Part shown: piece by piece, positions 1-6,452 of the stretch
Numbering within the stretch: position 1 is the stretch's first letter
Layout: each line of letters opens with the position of its first letter
Translations under genes and position numbers: made by a program
Assembly (NCBI GenBank): GCA_025061935.1
Contig: JANWZY010000107.1
Coordinates: 1 to 9,278, forward strand
DNA: 9,278 nt
Direction of reading: 5' to 3'
Origin: Verrucomicrobiia bacterium
Lineage (GTDB): Bacteria; Verrucomicrobiota; Verrucomicrobiia; Limisphaerales; DTLC01
The notes under the pieces: model-generated
Database searches by the model: none
What the model saw: the letters and a program-made list of their open reading frames with translations, nothing else
What the model was told of the DNA's origin: nothing

Positions 1-2
1 AC

Positions 3-362
3 CGGGTCGGTGAACCCATTCCCGCAGTGTGGCAAAAGCTCGATCCTGCATTGGGCAGCGGTCTGATCTTCCTTGTGCCGTGCTTCGCGCTTGCGACGCT
101 GTCGCCATACATGATCAGGGTAAGCACGAGTGCGTTGGGGCACGTCGGCCGTGTGAGTGGCTGGATCATAGCCGCGAGCACCGTGGGCAGTATCGCTGGC
201 GTGTTCGTCTCCGGGTATGTGCTTATCGAGCATCTGACATTGAGCGGAATTTTTCGCGCCACAGGGCTGCTCACAGCCGTGCTTGGTATCGCTTGTATTT
301 TGCTTGACCCGTATTTTCGTGATGGCGAAGCTGGCTGCAAAAGGCCGGTGCCCGAGTCATGA
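3..362 (+). CDS. Membrane domain of fused spermidine-synthase-like family (3' end only)
   Basis: The reading frame is open to the left edge, so only the last 119 residues are seen; the GTG at 27 is probably internal. Three hydrophobic segments fit membrane helices, at about residues 20-35, 50-75 and 80-102 of the visible part. The pattern SPYMIR, then GRVSGWIIAASTVGSIAG and an FVSGYVLI helix matches the last helices of the membrane half of large bacterial fused MFS/spermidine synthase proteins, where SP..IR and a GR.aG..yA.sTlGSi.G stretch recur. In those proteins the spermidine-synthase domain follows in the same chain. Here the stop TGA (360-362) overlaps the next gene's ATG (359-361), so the two halves are separate but translationally coupled. 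A true frameshift split is possible, but the second gene has its own plausible start and signal-like N terminus. Function in the membrane is unknown. Confidence 0.72.
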   Translation, partial: RVGEPIPAVWQKLDPALGSGLIFLVPCFALATLSPYMIRVSTSALGHVGRVSGWIIAASTVGSIAGVFVSGYVLIEHLTLSGIFRATGLLTAVLGIACILLDPYFRDGEAGCKRPVPES

Positions 363-1273
363 AAAGCTCGGTTAAGAATCTTCTGTGCGCACCTGCAGTT
401 GTACTTGTAGCAGTCGCAAGCGCGGTTCAGGCGCGGACGGTCTTCGAGGTCACAACTGTCTATCATCACATCCGTGTGGTTGACCAGGGCGACGAACGGA
501 TCCTGTTTTTCGACGATACACAACAGACGCGCGTGTCGCTGCGCGATCCAACTGCTGGGCACTTCGAGTACACGGAGTATTTTCACATGCCGTGGCTGTG
601 GAACGACAAACTCACAAACGTTTTGATGATTGGGCTTGGGGGCGGTAGTGTCCAACGCGCATTCGAGCGGTTCTATCCTGAGGTTAACATCGAGACAGTC
701 GAGATAGACGCTGTTGTGCTCCGTGTGGCAACCGAATTCTTTAATTTCAAGCAATCCCAGCGCCAACGCGTGCACATCGAGGACGGGCGCGTGTTCCTAC
801 GCCGTGCCGAGGCTATGTACGACTTGATCATTGTGGACGCATACGTGGCGAGCAGGTACGGTCTAGCTATACCCGCCCACCTAGCAACTAAAGAATTCTT
901 TGCGCTCGCTGCAGCCCGGCTCGGTACCAACGGCGTGCTCGCGTACAACGTCGCTGGCACGTTCCAAGGCCCGTACCGTCAACTGATTGGCAGCATTTAC
1001 AAGACGATGAAAGCCGTATTTCCGCAGGTCTATCTTTTCCCGGCATCGAGCACTATGAACGTAGTGCTGATAGGTACCAAATCTGCCGAAAAGCTGAGTT
1101 TGGCTGAGCTTCGGCGTCGCGCCGAATTGTTTGTGAAGACGCGGCCGCACGCGCCGAGCTGGTTCTTGAGCCGTGTCGAGGCGTGTCGGACTGACGCGCC
1201 TCCCAACCTTGCTGCATGCCCTGTACTAACTGATAACTACGCGCCTGTCGAAGGGCTTGCACGCATGCGCTAG
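359..1273 (+). CDS. Spermidine-synthase-like protein with signal-like N terminus
   Basis: 304 residues with a Rossmann-type SAM/aminopropyl-transferase fold. Seen: the nucleotide-binding loop IGLGGG (91-96), the acidic strand end VEID (114-117), VHIEDGR (138-144), and YDLIIVDAY (154-162) followed by IPAHLATKEFF. The C terminus LTDNYAPVE is the usual ending of the spermidine-synthase half of fused membrane/synthase proteins. D160 keeps the first catalytic aspartate position, but the second acidic position of classical SpeE (D-S-x-D) is V163, as in the fused subfamily, so true spermidine synthase activity is uncertain. Residues 1-26 have a basic start, a hydrophobic core and an AVQA|R-like site, fitting a signal peptide or single anchor. 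Classical cytoplasmic SpeE lacks this. The ATGA overlap with the upstream membrane gene implies coupled translation and probably a joint complex. Confidence 0.82.
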   Translation: MKSSVKNLLCAPAVVLVAVASAVQARTVFEVTTVYHHIRVVDQGDERILFFDDTQQTRVSLRDPTAGHFEYTEYFHMPWLWNDKLTNVLMIGLGGGSVQRAFERFYPEVNIETVEIDAVVLRVATEFFNFKQSQRQRVHIEDGRVFLRRAEAMYDLIIVDAYVASRYGLAIPAHLATKEFFALAAARLGTNGVLAYNVAGTFQGPYRQLIGSIYKTMKAVFPQVYLFPASSTMNVVLIGTKSAEKLSLAELRRRAELFVKTRPHAPSWFLSRVEACRTDAPPNLAACPVLTDNYAPVEGLARMR

Positions 1274-1492
1274 TCAGCGTGCAGGGGCATGGTGGTTCCA
1301 TGAGTATTGCCCTGGCGCCGAGGCTATATCGCGCATTTCAAGAAAATGGCTTCCGGTTTGAGCAAAAGCTTGCGCACTTAGAGCTGGTCGCGCTGTCTTC
1401 GTTTGCGTGCGCATGCTAAAGATTAACGGTTTTTCAATTCGGCGTGCAGGGTTTCAATTTTGACTTGGGTTTGCGCTGCGCTAACTTTCCGC
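1274..1492 (+). other. Intergenic region before hisK
   Basis: 219 bp with no convincing gene. A 39-codon frame (1300-1419) is open but shows no recognisable features. Near its left end a small hairpin is possible (CATGG 1288-1292, loop, CCATG 1298-1302). The octamer TTTCAATT occurs twice, at 1432-1439 and 1452-1459, exactly 20 bp apart. A TTGACT box (1460-1465) lies 16 bp before a weak TAACTT box (1482-1487). If used, that promoter would start transcription at about the hisK ATG. Confidence 0.4.
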
Positions 1493-2293
1493 ATGCCGTT
1501 GCCGCCCGACTACCACCTACACACTGCGTTGTGCCGGCATGCCATTGGCGAGCCGAGCGATTACGCCCGGCGCGCGATCGAGCTTGGTCTGGCCGAGATC
1601 GGGTTCGCCGAGCACGCGCCCATGCCCACGGACGATTTCGACGATTGGCACATGCGCGCCGACCAGCTCGATCTTTACATCGAGGCGGTTCGCAAGGCCC
1701 AAAAAGATTTTCCCGAGCTAACCGTCCGACTCGGGCTTGAAATGGATTACATTCCCGGCATCGAGGATTGGCTGCGCGAGCTGGTCGCGCGCGCGCGGTG
1801 GGATTATCTGATCGGGTCTGTACACTACCTGGACGAACACTGGGCCATTGATGACCCGAAACAGCTCGCGCTTTGGGAGAAGCATGATGTGTTCGAGGTA
1901 TGGGCTGAGTACTTCGACAGGCTTACGCGCGCGGCCGGGACCGGTCTGTTCGACATTATCGGACACGCCGACTTGCCCAAAAAATTTGGGTTCAGGCCGG
2001 ACCGCGACTGCTCACAGTTGTACAGGCGGTTCCTAGAGGCCGCGCGGAAACACAACTGTGCCATCGAGATAAACACAGCCGGGCTGCGCAAAGATTGCCG
2101 CGAGCTTTACCCGGGCGAGCAGTTCCTCAGACTGGCATGCAATGCAGGTGTGGCGATAGCCTTCGGCTCGGACGCGCACAAGCCCGAGGAAGTCGGACTC
2201 GATTTCTCCATGGCCGTACGCGCGGCAAAGCAGGCCGGGTACGCACATTACAGCGTTTTTAACCTGCGCAACCGGCAGTTCCAAGGATTATGA
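1493..2293 (+). CDS. hisK: Histidinol-phosphatase, PHP family (HisK/HisJ type)
   Basis: 266 residues. Hydrolyses L-histidinol phosphate to histidinol, the penultimate part of histidine biosynthesis, in the cytoplasm. PHP-type metal ligands are in order: DYHLHT (H8, H10), CRHA (H16), FAEHAP (E40, H41), GLEMDY (E83), GSVHY (H111), GHADLPKKFG (H158) and FGSDAHKPEEVG (D227, H229). These are the hallmarks of the HisJ/HisK branch, and the length is typical. I chose ATG 1493 because it places DYHLHT at residues 6-11, as in the family. A TTG at 1460 would add 11 residues of no evident use. No Shine-Dalgarno site is seen. No other his gene is nearby, so the gene is probably transcribed alone. Substrate is inferred from family; other PHP phosphatases of this subgroup cannot be excluded. 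Confidence 0.88.
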   Translation: MPLPPDYHLHTALCRHAIGEPSDYARRAIELGLAEIGFAEHAPMPTDDFDDWHMRADQLDLYIEAVRKAQKDFPELTVRLGLEMDYIPGIEDWLRELVARARWDYLIGSVHYLDEHWAIDDPKQLALWEKHDVFEVWAEYFDRLTRAAGTGLFDIIGHADLPKKFGFRPDRDCSQLYRRFLEAARKHNCAIEINTAGLRKDCRELYPGEQFLRLACNAGVAIAFGSDAHKPEEVGLDFSMAVRAAKQAGYAHYSVFNLRNRQFQGL

Positions 2294-2700
2294 CGCAAAG
2301 GAACTTGATTTTGTGCTGATAGGCAAGTGTACCCGGTAACTTGGGCACAAAGCCTCGGTGGCTTGAGGATTCCGCGATTCGCAATTGGCCTTATGCAGGG
2401 CTGTTTTTGCCGTTTTTGGGACCAGCTTTAAGTGTGTGCCGCCTTTTCCGCTGGTGTAGGTGGACGCATTGGATATTGTGGTTCCATCTCGGCTTAAAAG
2501 CTCGCGATAGGTTGGCGAGTAGGTTTGCCGGGGAATTGTTGGTCTGGCCGCTGCTGGTTTTTGGCGTTCTTTGGCAAGCCCGTGTTAGAAGTCATAACCA
2601 GCGTTTTTGCGATTTCGCGTAAATACGGGTCGTTCCGAATGCCAGGTTTTTGTTTGATTGGTGAGAGCGCTTCGGGGATCATGCCTGTGGCGATCCGAAA
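2294..2700 (+). other. 407 bp gap without a convincing gene
   Basis: The plus strand is rich in G and T runs. Open frames of 93 codons (2341-2622, plus) and 62 codons (2494-2682, minus) exist but show no known motif, so I do not call them. A plus-strand frame stays open from 2498 to 2704 and ends in TGA overlapping the next gene's ATG. It could be a small upstream gene, but an ATGA overlap is common by chance. Short hairpins are possible at 2350-2364 (AAGCC/GGCTT) and 2501-2519 (CTCGC/GCGAG). Neither has a U-tract, so no intrinsic terminator for hisK is supported. Confidence 0.4.
2671..2699 (+). promoter_or_regulatory. Hairpin directly upstream of the 2701 start codon
   Basis: GGATC (2676-2680) pairs with GATCC (2692-2696) around an 11-base loop. 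TTC (2671-2673) then pairs with GAA (2697-2699) if GG at 2674-2675 bulges out. The stem ends one base before the ATG at 2701 and occupies the place of a ribosome-binding site, where no Shine-Dalgarno sequence is visible. It may affect translation start. The stem is short, so chance is a real alternative. Confidence 0.3.
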
Positions 2701-3819
2701 ATGAAGTCGATCACGTTAGTTGACATCAAGGCTGTTTGGGTAGCTTTGGTTTCAATCTTAGGGTTTTGGCCGGGTGAGGTGCATGCTGAGCAGATCGCCC
2801 GCGCGCGGATGCACTGCTTGTCGTTGCGTTTCGGGTACGGGACGGGCGAGACCGGGTTGGAAAAGCTCGAACTAACGACGCTTCCAGCGGGGATCAACGG
2901 TGAGCTTGCGCCGATTTACGGCCCATGCACGCACTGGAGCAGGTTCGAACTGTTCGATCAGTTGAGCGGTACGGTCAAGCGCGGTGTGCTTTTCCTTGAC
3001 ACGCCGGCGTTCACTGACGCGAACAACAACGGGTACGACGACTTTTTCGAAGTTGCATGTCCGGTGTCCGGCGTGAGCACAGGCATGTGGCGCTATGCAG
3101 GCGAGACGAACTATATCGCTCTCACTGCTACTTGGATGCGTCCAGCAGGTTCGGTCGTGGGCGAGTGTGTTCTTAATTTCGATAGGGGCGGGGCGTTTAC
3201 ACACCCGTTCTATCTGCTGGAGTTTACGGGCGCGGTCGCGTTTGTGGCCGGGTCAAATGTGGTTTCTGGGGTGATTACGCTAACACAGGTTGGCGCCACC
3301 AATAACAGGCTGAGCGGCCCAGTTTCGTTTAAAAAGGTCGCTCCGGACAGGTTTGATCGGCTCGAGTTGCAATCCGGCACAGTCACAAATGCGCAGGGGG
3401 AACAGTTCGCGCACTTGAACGCGCTTTTCTATCGCCGGCCGGCTTGGCCCACAAACTACTATGGGTACGTAGCGCTTGCAGATGGCGATCCCCTGACACC
3501 GGCGGCTGCTGATTACTGGTTGTGGCTATTTGCGATTGACGATGCGAACGATAGTGACGGAGATGGGGTCCCAGATTTTAGCGACGATCCAGCAATTGGA
3601 CTGCCGCGGGCGCCCGTGCTGCAACTAATATTGGGCCCCACGAATTTGATTTTGCGCATAAGTGGCGATGTCGGGCGCGTACATCAAATCTTGGAAACTC
3701 CATCCCTAACGACCCCCGTTTGGACTACAAACACGACGCTTGTATTGACCAACGATCCTCAAACGGTCAGTTTGCCCGTGCCATCCGGTACACGGTTCTG
3801 GCGCGTACGCGCGTTTTGA
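2701..3819 (+). CDS. Secreted protein of unknown function with calcium-type Asp/Asn loops
   Basis: 372 residues. The N terminus is a likely Sec signal peptide: hydrophobic core at about 10-22 and cleavage probably after VHA (29). Two acidic loops resemble calcium-binding repeats of the thrombospondin type 3/EF-hand-like kind: D106-A-N-N-N-G-Y-D-D, and D284-S-D-G-D-G-V-P-D292 with further acidic residues. The middle (about 120-270) is rich in aromatic residues and Thr/Gly and looks like beta-sheet. The last 60 residues have the pattern of a tail common on secreted verrucomicrobial proteins: hydrophobic strands, PVWTTNT (339-345), then SGTRFWRVRAF. The tail's role is not known to me; surface sorting or a small beta domain are possibilities. 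I see no catalytic motif. Cysteines at 39, 76, 120 and 156 could form disulfides. The gene is flanked on both sides by long gaps, so it is probably expressed alone. Confidence 0.75.
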   Translation: MKSITLVDIKAVWVALVSILGFWPGEVHAEQIARARMHCLSLRFGYGTGETGLEKLELTTLPAGINGELAPIYGPCTHWSRFELFDQLSGTVKRGVLFLDTPAFTDANNNGYDDFFEVACPVSGVSTGMWRYAGETNYIALTATWMRPAGSVVGECVLNFDRGGAFTHPFYLLEFTGAVAFVAGSNVVSGVITLTQVGATNNRLSGPVSFKKVAPDRFDRLELQSGTVTNAQGEQFAHLNALFYRRPAWPTNYYGYVALADGDPLTPAAADYWLWLFAIDDANDSDGDGVPDFSDDPAIGLPRAPVLQLILGPTNLILRISGDVGRVHQILETPSLTTPVWTTNTTLVLTNDPQTVSLPVPSGTRFWRVRAF

Positions 3820-4315
3820 GTCTCACGGGCTATTCCGGATGATTCAAGCTCCAGGCGGTGGTTTGGGATCGGCACCGTACTTTAGCCCACCACTGTACTG
3901 GTGATTTAATACTGCACACCCGATTTGACAGGTTTCGCGCGCTGTTAGCTGCGGACGCAGCTCGAAGAGCGGAATATCTTGGGGGCATTTGTATCGGGTT
4001 TTATGGTTGGCTTTGGCGGAGATTCGCGTTACGTGGCCCGGTTCTGAGAAAACGGGTAGGGAGTATCTCGCCCAGCGTTTTCTGGCAATTTGCGCTTGGA
4101 GTAGGTCTCCAACTCGAAACCAATCTGGCTGGAGTCATGCCTGCTTGTGGTGCATTGATTGGGAATGCACTCGTTCGGGGTTGGGGCCTTTCGGGTGTTG
4201 AATTGGGGTCTCCGATTGAACGCGAACCTGGGCAGCGGTGCCGCGTGATTTTACGGTTCGCGTCCGCGTGCTTGCAATTGCGGGTGTGGTAGCAGATACT
4301 CGTAATGGAATAGCA
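3820..4315 (+). other. 496 bp gap without a convincing gene
   Basis: A 144-codon plus-strand frame (3858-4292) and several overlapping minus-strand frames are open, but their predicted proteins have no motif, signal or plausible composition. The minus-strand frames are Arg/Pro/Ser-rich, as typical of shadows. No tRNA, repeat array or clean terminator is visible after the 3819 stop. The region may be a decayed gene or a long regulatory leader; I cannot tell which. Confidence 0.35.
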
Positions 4316-4870
4316 ATGCCAAGTCTCCGTAAGGCAGTTGTTTGCGTATTGGCGCTTGTGGCTGCGCTGTGGGCGGGCAGTTTGGCGTTGAGGCTTCTCG
4401 GTCCCGTGTATGCGAATTGGCGTCTGAGCCGGGCGCTTGCGAAGATCGAGGCTTGGCCGGCAGCGCCAGAGTACACCGCAAGTGCTTGGAAACGGTTGAT
4501 TAGTGCAGCTCGTGTGTTTCAAAAGTCGCGCCCGGAGTTCGTAGAGACCGCGTTGACATCGCATTTGAACCGATTTGCGACACGGCCTGAGCAGCTTGCT
4601 GTCGAGCAGGGCAAGGTATTCCTGCTTTTGTGCATGATGTTTGAGTTGGAACAAGAGGAAGGCGCCCAAGCGCGGTCGGGTCGTGCTTCGGTGGCCGTGT
4701 CCGAGGGCGCAGGCGGATGGCCTTCGCCGGTGATCTTGTGGCAGAACGGAAAACCAACTCTGAAAGCCGGATTCCCTGGCAAACCTTTGTTTACGCAGCC
4801 GATTGCAGACGTGTTCACGGCGTATCGGTACCGCTACAAGCACCGTGACCTGTCAAACATCAAACTTTGA
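4316..4870 (+). CDS. Single-pass membrane protein of unknown function
   Basis: 184 residues from ATG 4316; a GTG at 4238 would add 26 residues of unlikely composition. A basic start (MPSLRK) is followed by a hydrophobic segment at about 8-29, fitting one membrane helix with the rest probably outside the cytoplasm. The remainder is a mixed helical region: a segment of regular helix character at 55-85, a hydrophobic stretch VFLLLCMMFELEQEE at 101-115, then a Gly/Ser-rich linker and the short pattern PVILWQNGKPTL. I do not recognise a family. Its 3' end overlaps the start of the pseudopilin gene, so the two are probably co-translated and may work together in secretion or pilus assembly; that link is inference only. 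A purine-rich GGAA about 10 bases upstream is a weak ribosome site. A 280-codon antisense frame covers much of it but looks like a shadow. Confidence 0.55.
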   Translation: MPSLRKAVVCVLALVAALWAGSLALRLLGPVYANWRLSRALAKIEAWPAAPEYTASAWKRLISAARVFQKSRPEFVETALTSHLNRFATRPEQLAVEQGKVFLLLCMMFELEQEEGAQARSGRASVAVSEGAGGWPSPVILWQNGKPTLKAGFPGKPLFTQPIADVFTAYRYRYKHRDLSNIKL

Positions 4871-5588
4871 AAATGCGCCGGCCGGTGCGCCCCTGACGGC
4901 CCACCGGGAAGCCATTCCGGCTGGTGCCACCCCGTGGCAGCAAGTGTTGTCGGGGTTGTGTGCGGGTTTCACGCTGATCGAGCTGCTGGTGGTGATAGCC
5001 ATCATAAGCATTTTGGCGAGCCTCTTGTTGCCCGCTGCGGGCAAGGCCAAGGAGAAGGGCAAAGCAATCCAGTGCCTGAGTAACCTCAGACAGCTCGGCC
5101 TTGCCATGACCATGTATGCCGATGATTATAACGAGCGGTTGCCAATAGCACCCTTGGGCCCCGTCGCCTGGACGAATATGCAAACTGAGCCGTGGACGAG
5201 GCCGCTGGTCGCGTATTACGAAAACACGAACGTGTTGGCATGCCCATCCATGAGCGCGAAGTACAATCAGTCGCGGATCAACTTTTTCATGGGCGCGCGT
5301 GCACCGTACATTTACGCGAACTTCAAACCTGCAAGTGTGAATCTGGGCGCGATTCGGCTACCCTCGATGTATATCTTGTCCGGCGACGCCAACTACCCGT
5401 TCGAGGCTTGGGACGCGAATCCCGTCAATTATGTCCACGACACGCTGTTCGCCCGGCAGCGGATGCCGCCGCCGGTACACAACGAGCGGCTGAACGTGCT
5501 TTTTGGGGATTTGCACATCAAGTCTTACGCACGGTTCAACCCTGGCGAGATGACATATTCGTACTACGTGCCCGGGGTAGATTTCTAG
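4845..5588 (+). CDS. Type II secretion/type IV-like pseudopilin with H-X9-D motif
   Basis: 247 residues from GTG 4845. The prepilin-peptidase site is G41|FTLIE, with the conserved Glu at +5, followed by a long hydrophobic helix LLVVIAIISILASLLLPA that anchors and polymerises pseudopilins. Next come KAKEKGKAIQCLSNLRQLGLAMTMYADDYNERLP, a segment very typical of Verrucomicrobiota/Planctomycetota PulG-like proteins, and the C-terminal processing-associated motif: H212, nine residues, then D222-L223 where the family usually has DG. The leader is unusually long (41 residues) and lacks an ATG. A TTG at 4803 would lengthen it by 14 residues, while GTG 4947 or TTG 4950 would give a short, more typical leader. 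The 5' end overlaps the preceding membrane gene. Such proteins are numerous in this phylum and their exact cargo or pilus is unknown. Confidence 0.8.
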   Translation: MTCQTSNFENAPAGAPLTAHREAIPAGATPWQQVLSGLCAGFTLIELLVVIAIISILASLLLPAAGKAKEKGKAIQCLSNLRQLGLAMTMYADDYNERLPIAPLGPVAWTNMQTEPWTRPLVAYYENTNVLACPSMSAKYNQSRINFFMGARAPYIYANFKPASVNLGAIRLPSMYILSGDANYPFEAWDANPVNYVHDTLFARQRMPPPVHNERLNVLFGDLHIKSYARFNPGEMTYSYYVPGVDF

Positions 5589-5892
5589 ACCGGATGCCTT
5601 AAAGCCATTCAACGGCAGCTTGCCCCGGTTTATTAAACGGGTGGCAAACCATACGGACGAGCAGCTCCGAAAGCTCTAGCTGCGTGCGAGAAATGTTGAA
5701 ACAGCCAATACGAATTAAACACGCACGTGGCCCCGGCTGGAACACCAGCACCGATAACGAGCGCGATTAAGAACAAAACACACCTTTTACTTCCTGCCGC
5801 CCACCCCGGCCCAGACTGGGTCGTTGGCCCAACAATTCCGCCGTCGGCGAGCCGGGCCGTTCAACTGCACCAATGCACTGAAGCCGGAGCCG
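5589..5892. other. 304 bp convergent gap with hairpins
   Basis: The region lies between two genes that end towards each other. It holds several possible hairpins and no convincing gene. Besides the one at 5620-5647, GCAGCT (5661-5666) can pair with AGCTGC (5678-5683), and GGCCCA occurs twice (5808-5813, 5826-5831) around TGGG (5817-5820), giving competing short stems. None is followed by a clean U-run on either strand. Any transcription stop here would therefore be atypical or Rho-dependent. Confidence 0.4.
5620..5647 (+). terminator. Possible terminator-like hairpin after the pseudopilin gene
   Basis: TTGCC (5620-5624) pairs with GGCAA (5643-5647). Inside, CCG (5625-5627) pairs with CGG (5638-5640) and TTT (5629-5631) with AAA (5635-5637), leaving small bulges and a three-base loop. 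It begins 32 bases after the pseudopilin stop. There is no U-tract after it on either strand, so it is at best a weak or RNA-stabilising stem. Confidence 0.3.
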
Positions 5893-6375
5893 CTATTCTT
5901 CCGTCGGGACTTTCCTTTGCCCGGCCAGATAGTTGCCCAGCCCCATCTGCTCGATCTGATCGAGCTGCGCTTCGGCCCAGTCGATGTGGCCCTCCTCCAT
6001 TTTCAGTATGTCAACCAGCAGGTCTGCGGTGCCCTGGTCGCCGACTTCGCGCGCCAAGTTTATCGCTTGGTTGTACGCGCGCACGGCGTATAACTCGGCT
6101 TCGCGGTCGTTTGAAATTATTTCAGGCACCGTCTTGCCGATCTTCATGGGATTGAGCTTGCTTACTATAGGGGTGCCTTCCAGGAACAGGATCCTGCTTA
6201 TAAGCCATTCGGCGTGGTGCATTTCATCAATTGCACGTTTTTCGATCGCCTTGTGCAGTTTTTCGTACGCCCAGTTGTCGCACATCTCGGCGTGGACCAT
6301 GTACTGGTTGATTGCGGTCAGCTCGTCCGCCAATAGCTGGTTAAGCGCCTCTAGGACTTTTTCGTTGCCCTTCAT
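5893..6375 (-). CDS. bfr: Bacterioferritin (heme-type iron storage protein)
   Basis: 160 residues, close to the E. coli protein (158) and alignable with it without gaps up to residue 100. It forms a 24-subunit shell that oxidises Fe(II) and stores it as a ferric mineral in the cytoplasm. All ferroxidase ligands sit at the canonical numbers: E18, E51, H54, E94, E127 and H130. The heme ligand M52 is present, so it should be a true heme bacterioferritin and not a plain ferritin. The start MKGNEKV matches the family; the frame is open further upstream, but that is overlap with pfp. The ATG at 6375 is preceded by an A-rich stretch and no Shine-Dalgarno site. It lies 148 bp downstream of pfp on the same strand, with its own candidate promoter between. 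No bacterioferritin-associated ferredoxin or Fur-box-like site was recognised. Confidence 0.95.
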   Translation of the reverse strand: MKGNEKVLEALNQLLADELTAINQYMVHAEMCDNWAYEKLHKAIEKRAIDEMHHAEWLISRILFLEGTPIVSKLNPMKIGKTVPEIISNDREAELYAVRAYNQAINLAREVGDQGTADLLVDILKMEEGHIDWAEAQLDQIEQMGLGNYLAGQRKVPTEE

Positions 6376-6452
6376 TTTTTTGTCGCGATTGTTTGGTTTT
6401 TTGAACGGCTGGCCGGCGCAGCCACGTGCCGCACCGAGGCCAAGTTGGTTTA

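Noticed and set aside
1300..1419. 39-codon frame between the spermidine-synthase-like gene and hisK
   Set aside because: No Shine-Dalgarno site, no motif and no hydrophobic or charged pattern typical of small proteins. Conservation data would be needed.
2341..2622. 93-codon plus-strand frame starting at TTG
   Set aside because: Trp/Leu/Arg-rich without a regular membrane-helix pattern and without a start site signal. Not supportable as a gene.
3858..4292. 144-codon plus-strand open frame
   Set aside because: No recognisable domain, signal or ribosome site, and the composition is unlike the neighbours. An open frame of this length can arise by chance at this base composition.
4001..4843. 280-codon minus-strand open frame
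   Set aside because: It is Arg/Pro/Ser/His-rich with no motif or hydrophobic core and lies antisense to the membrane-protein gene, which has a clear membrane helix and sits in an overlapping gene pair. It looks like a shadow frame.
5810..5832. Hairpin set as a bfr terminator
   Set aside because: Stems are only 4-6 bp and compete with each other, and the nearest T-rich run on the minus strand is more than 20 bases further on.
6395..6421. GGCTG/CAGCC stem next to a T-run as a terminator
   Set aside because: On the plus strand the T-run precedes the stem, and on the minus strand it reads as A residues, so neither orientation gives a stem followed by U residues.
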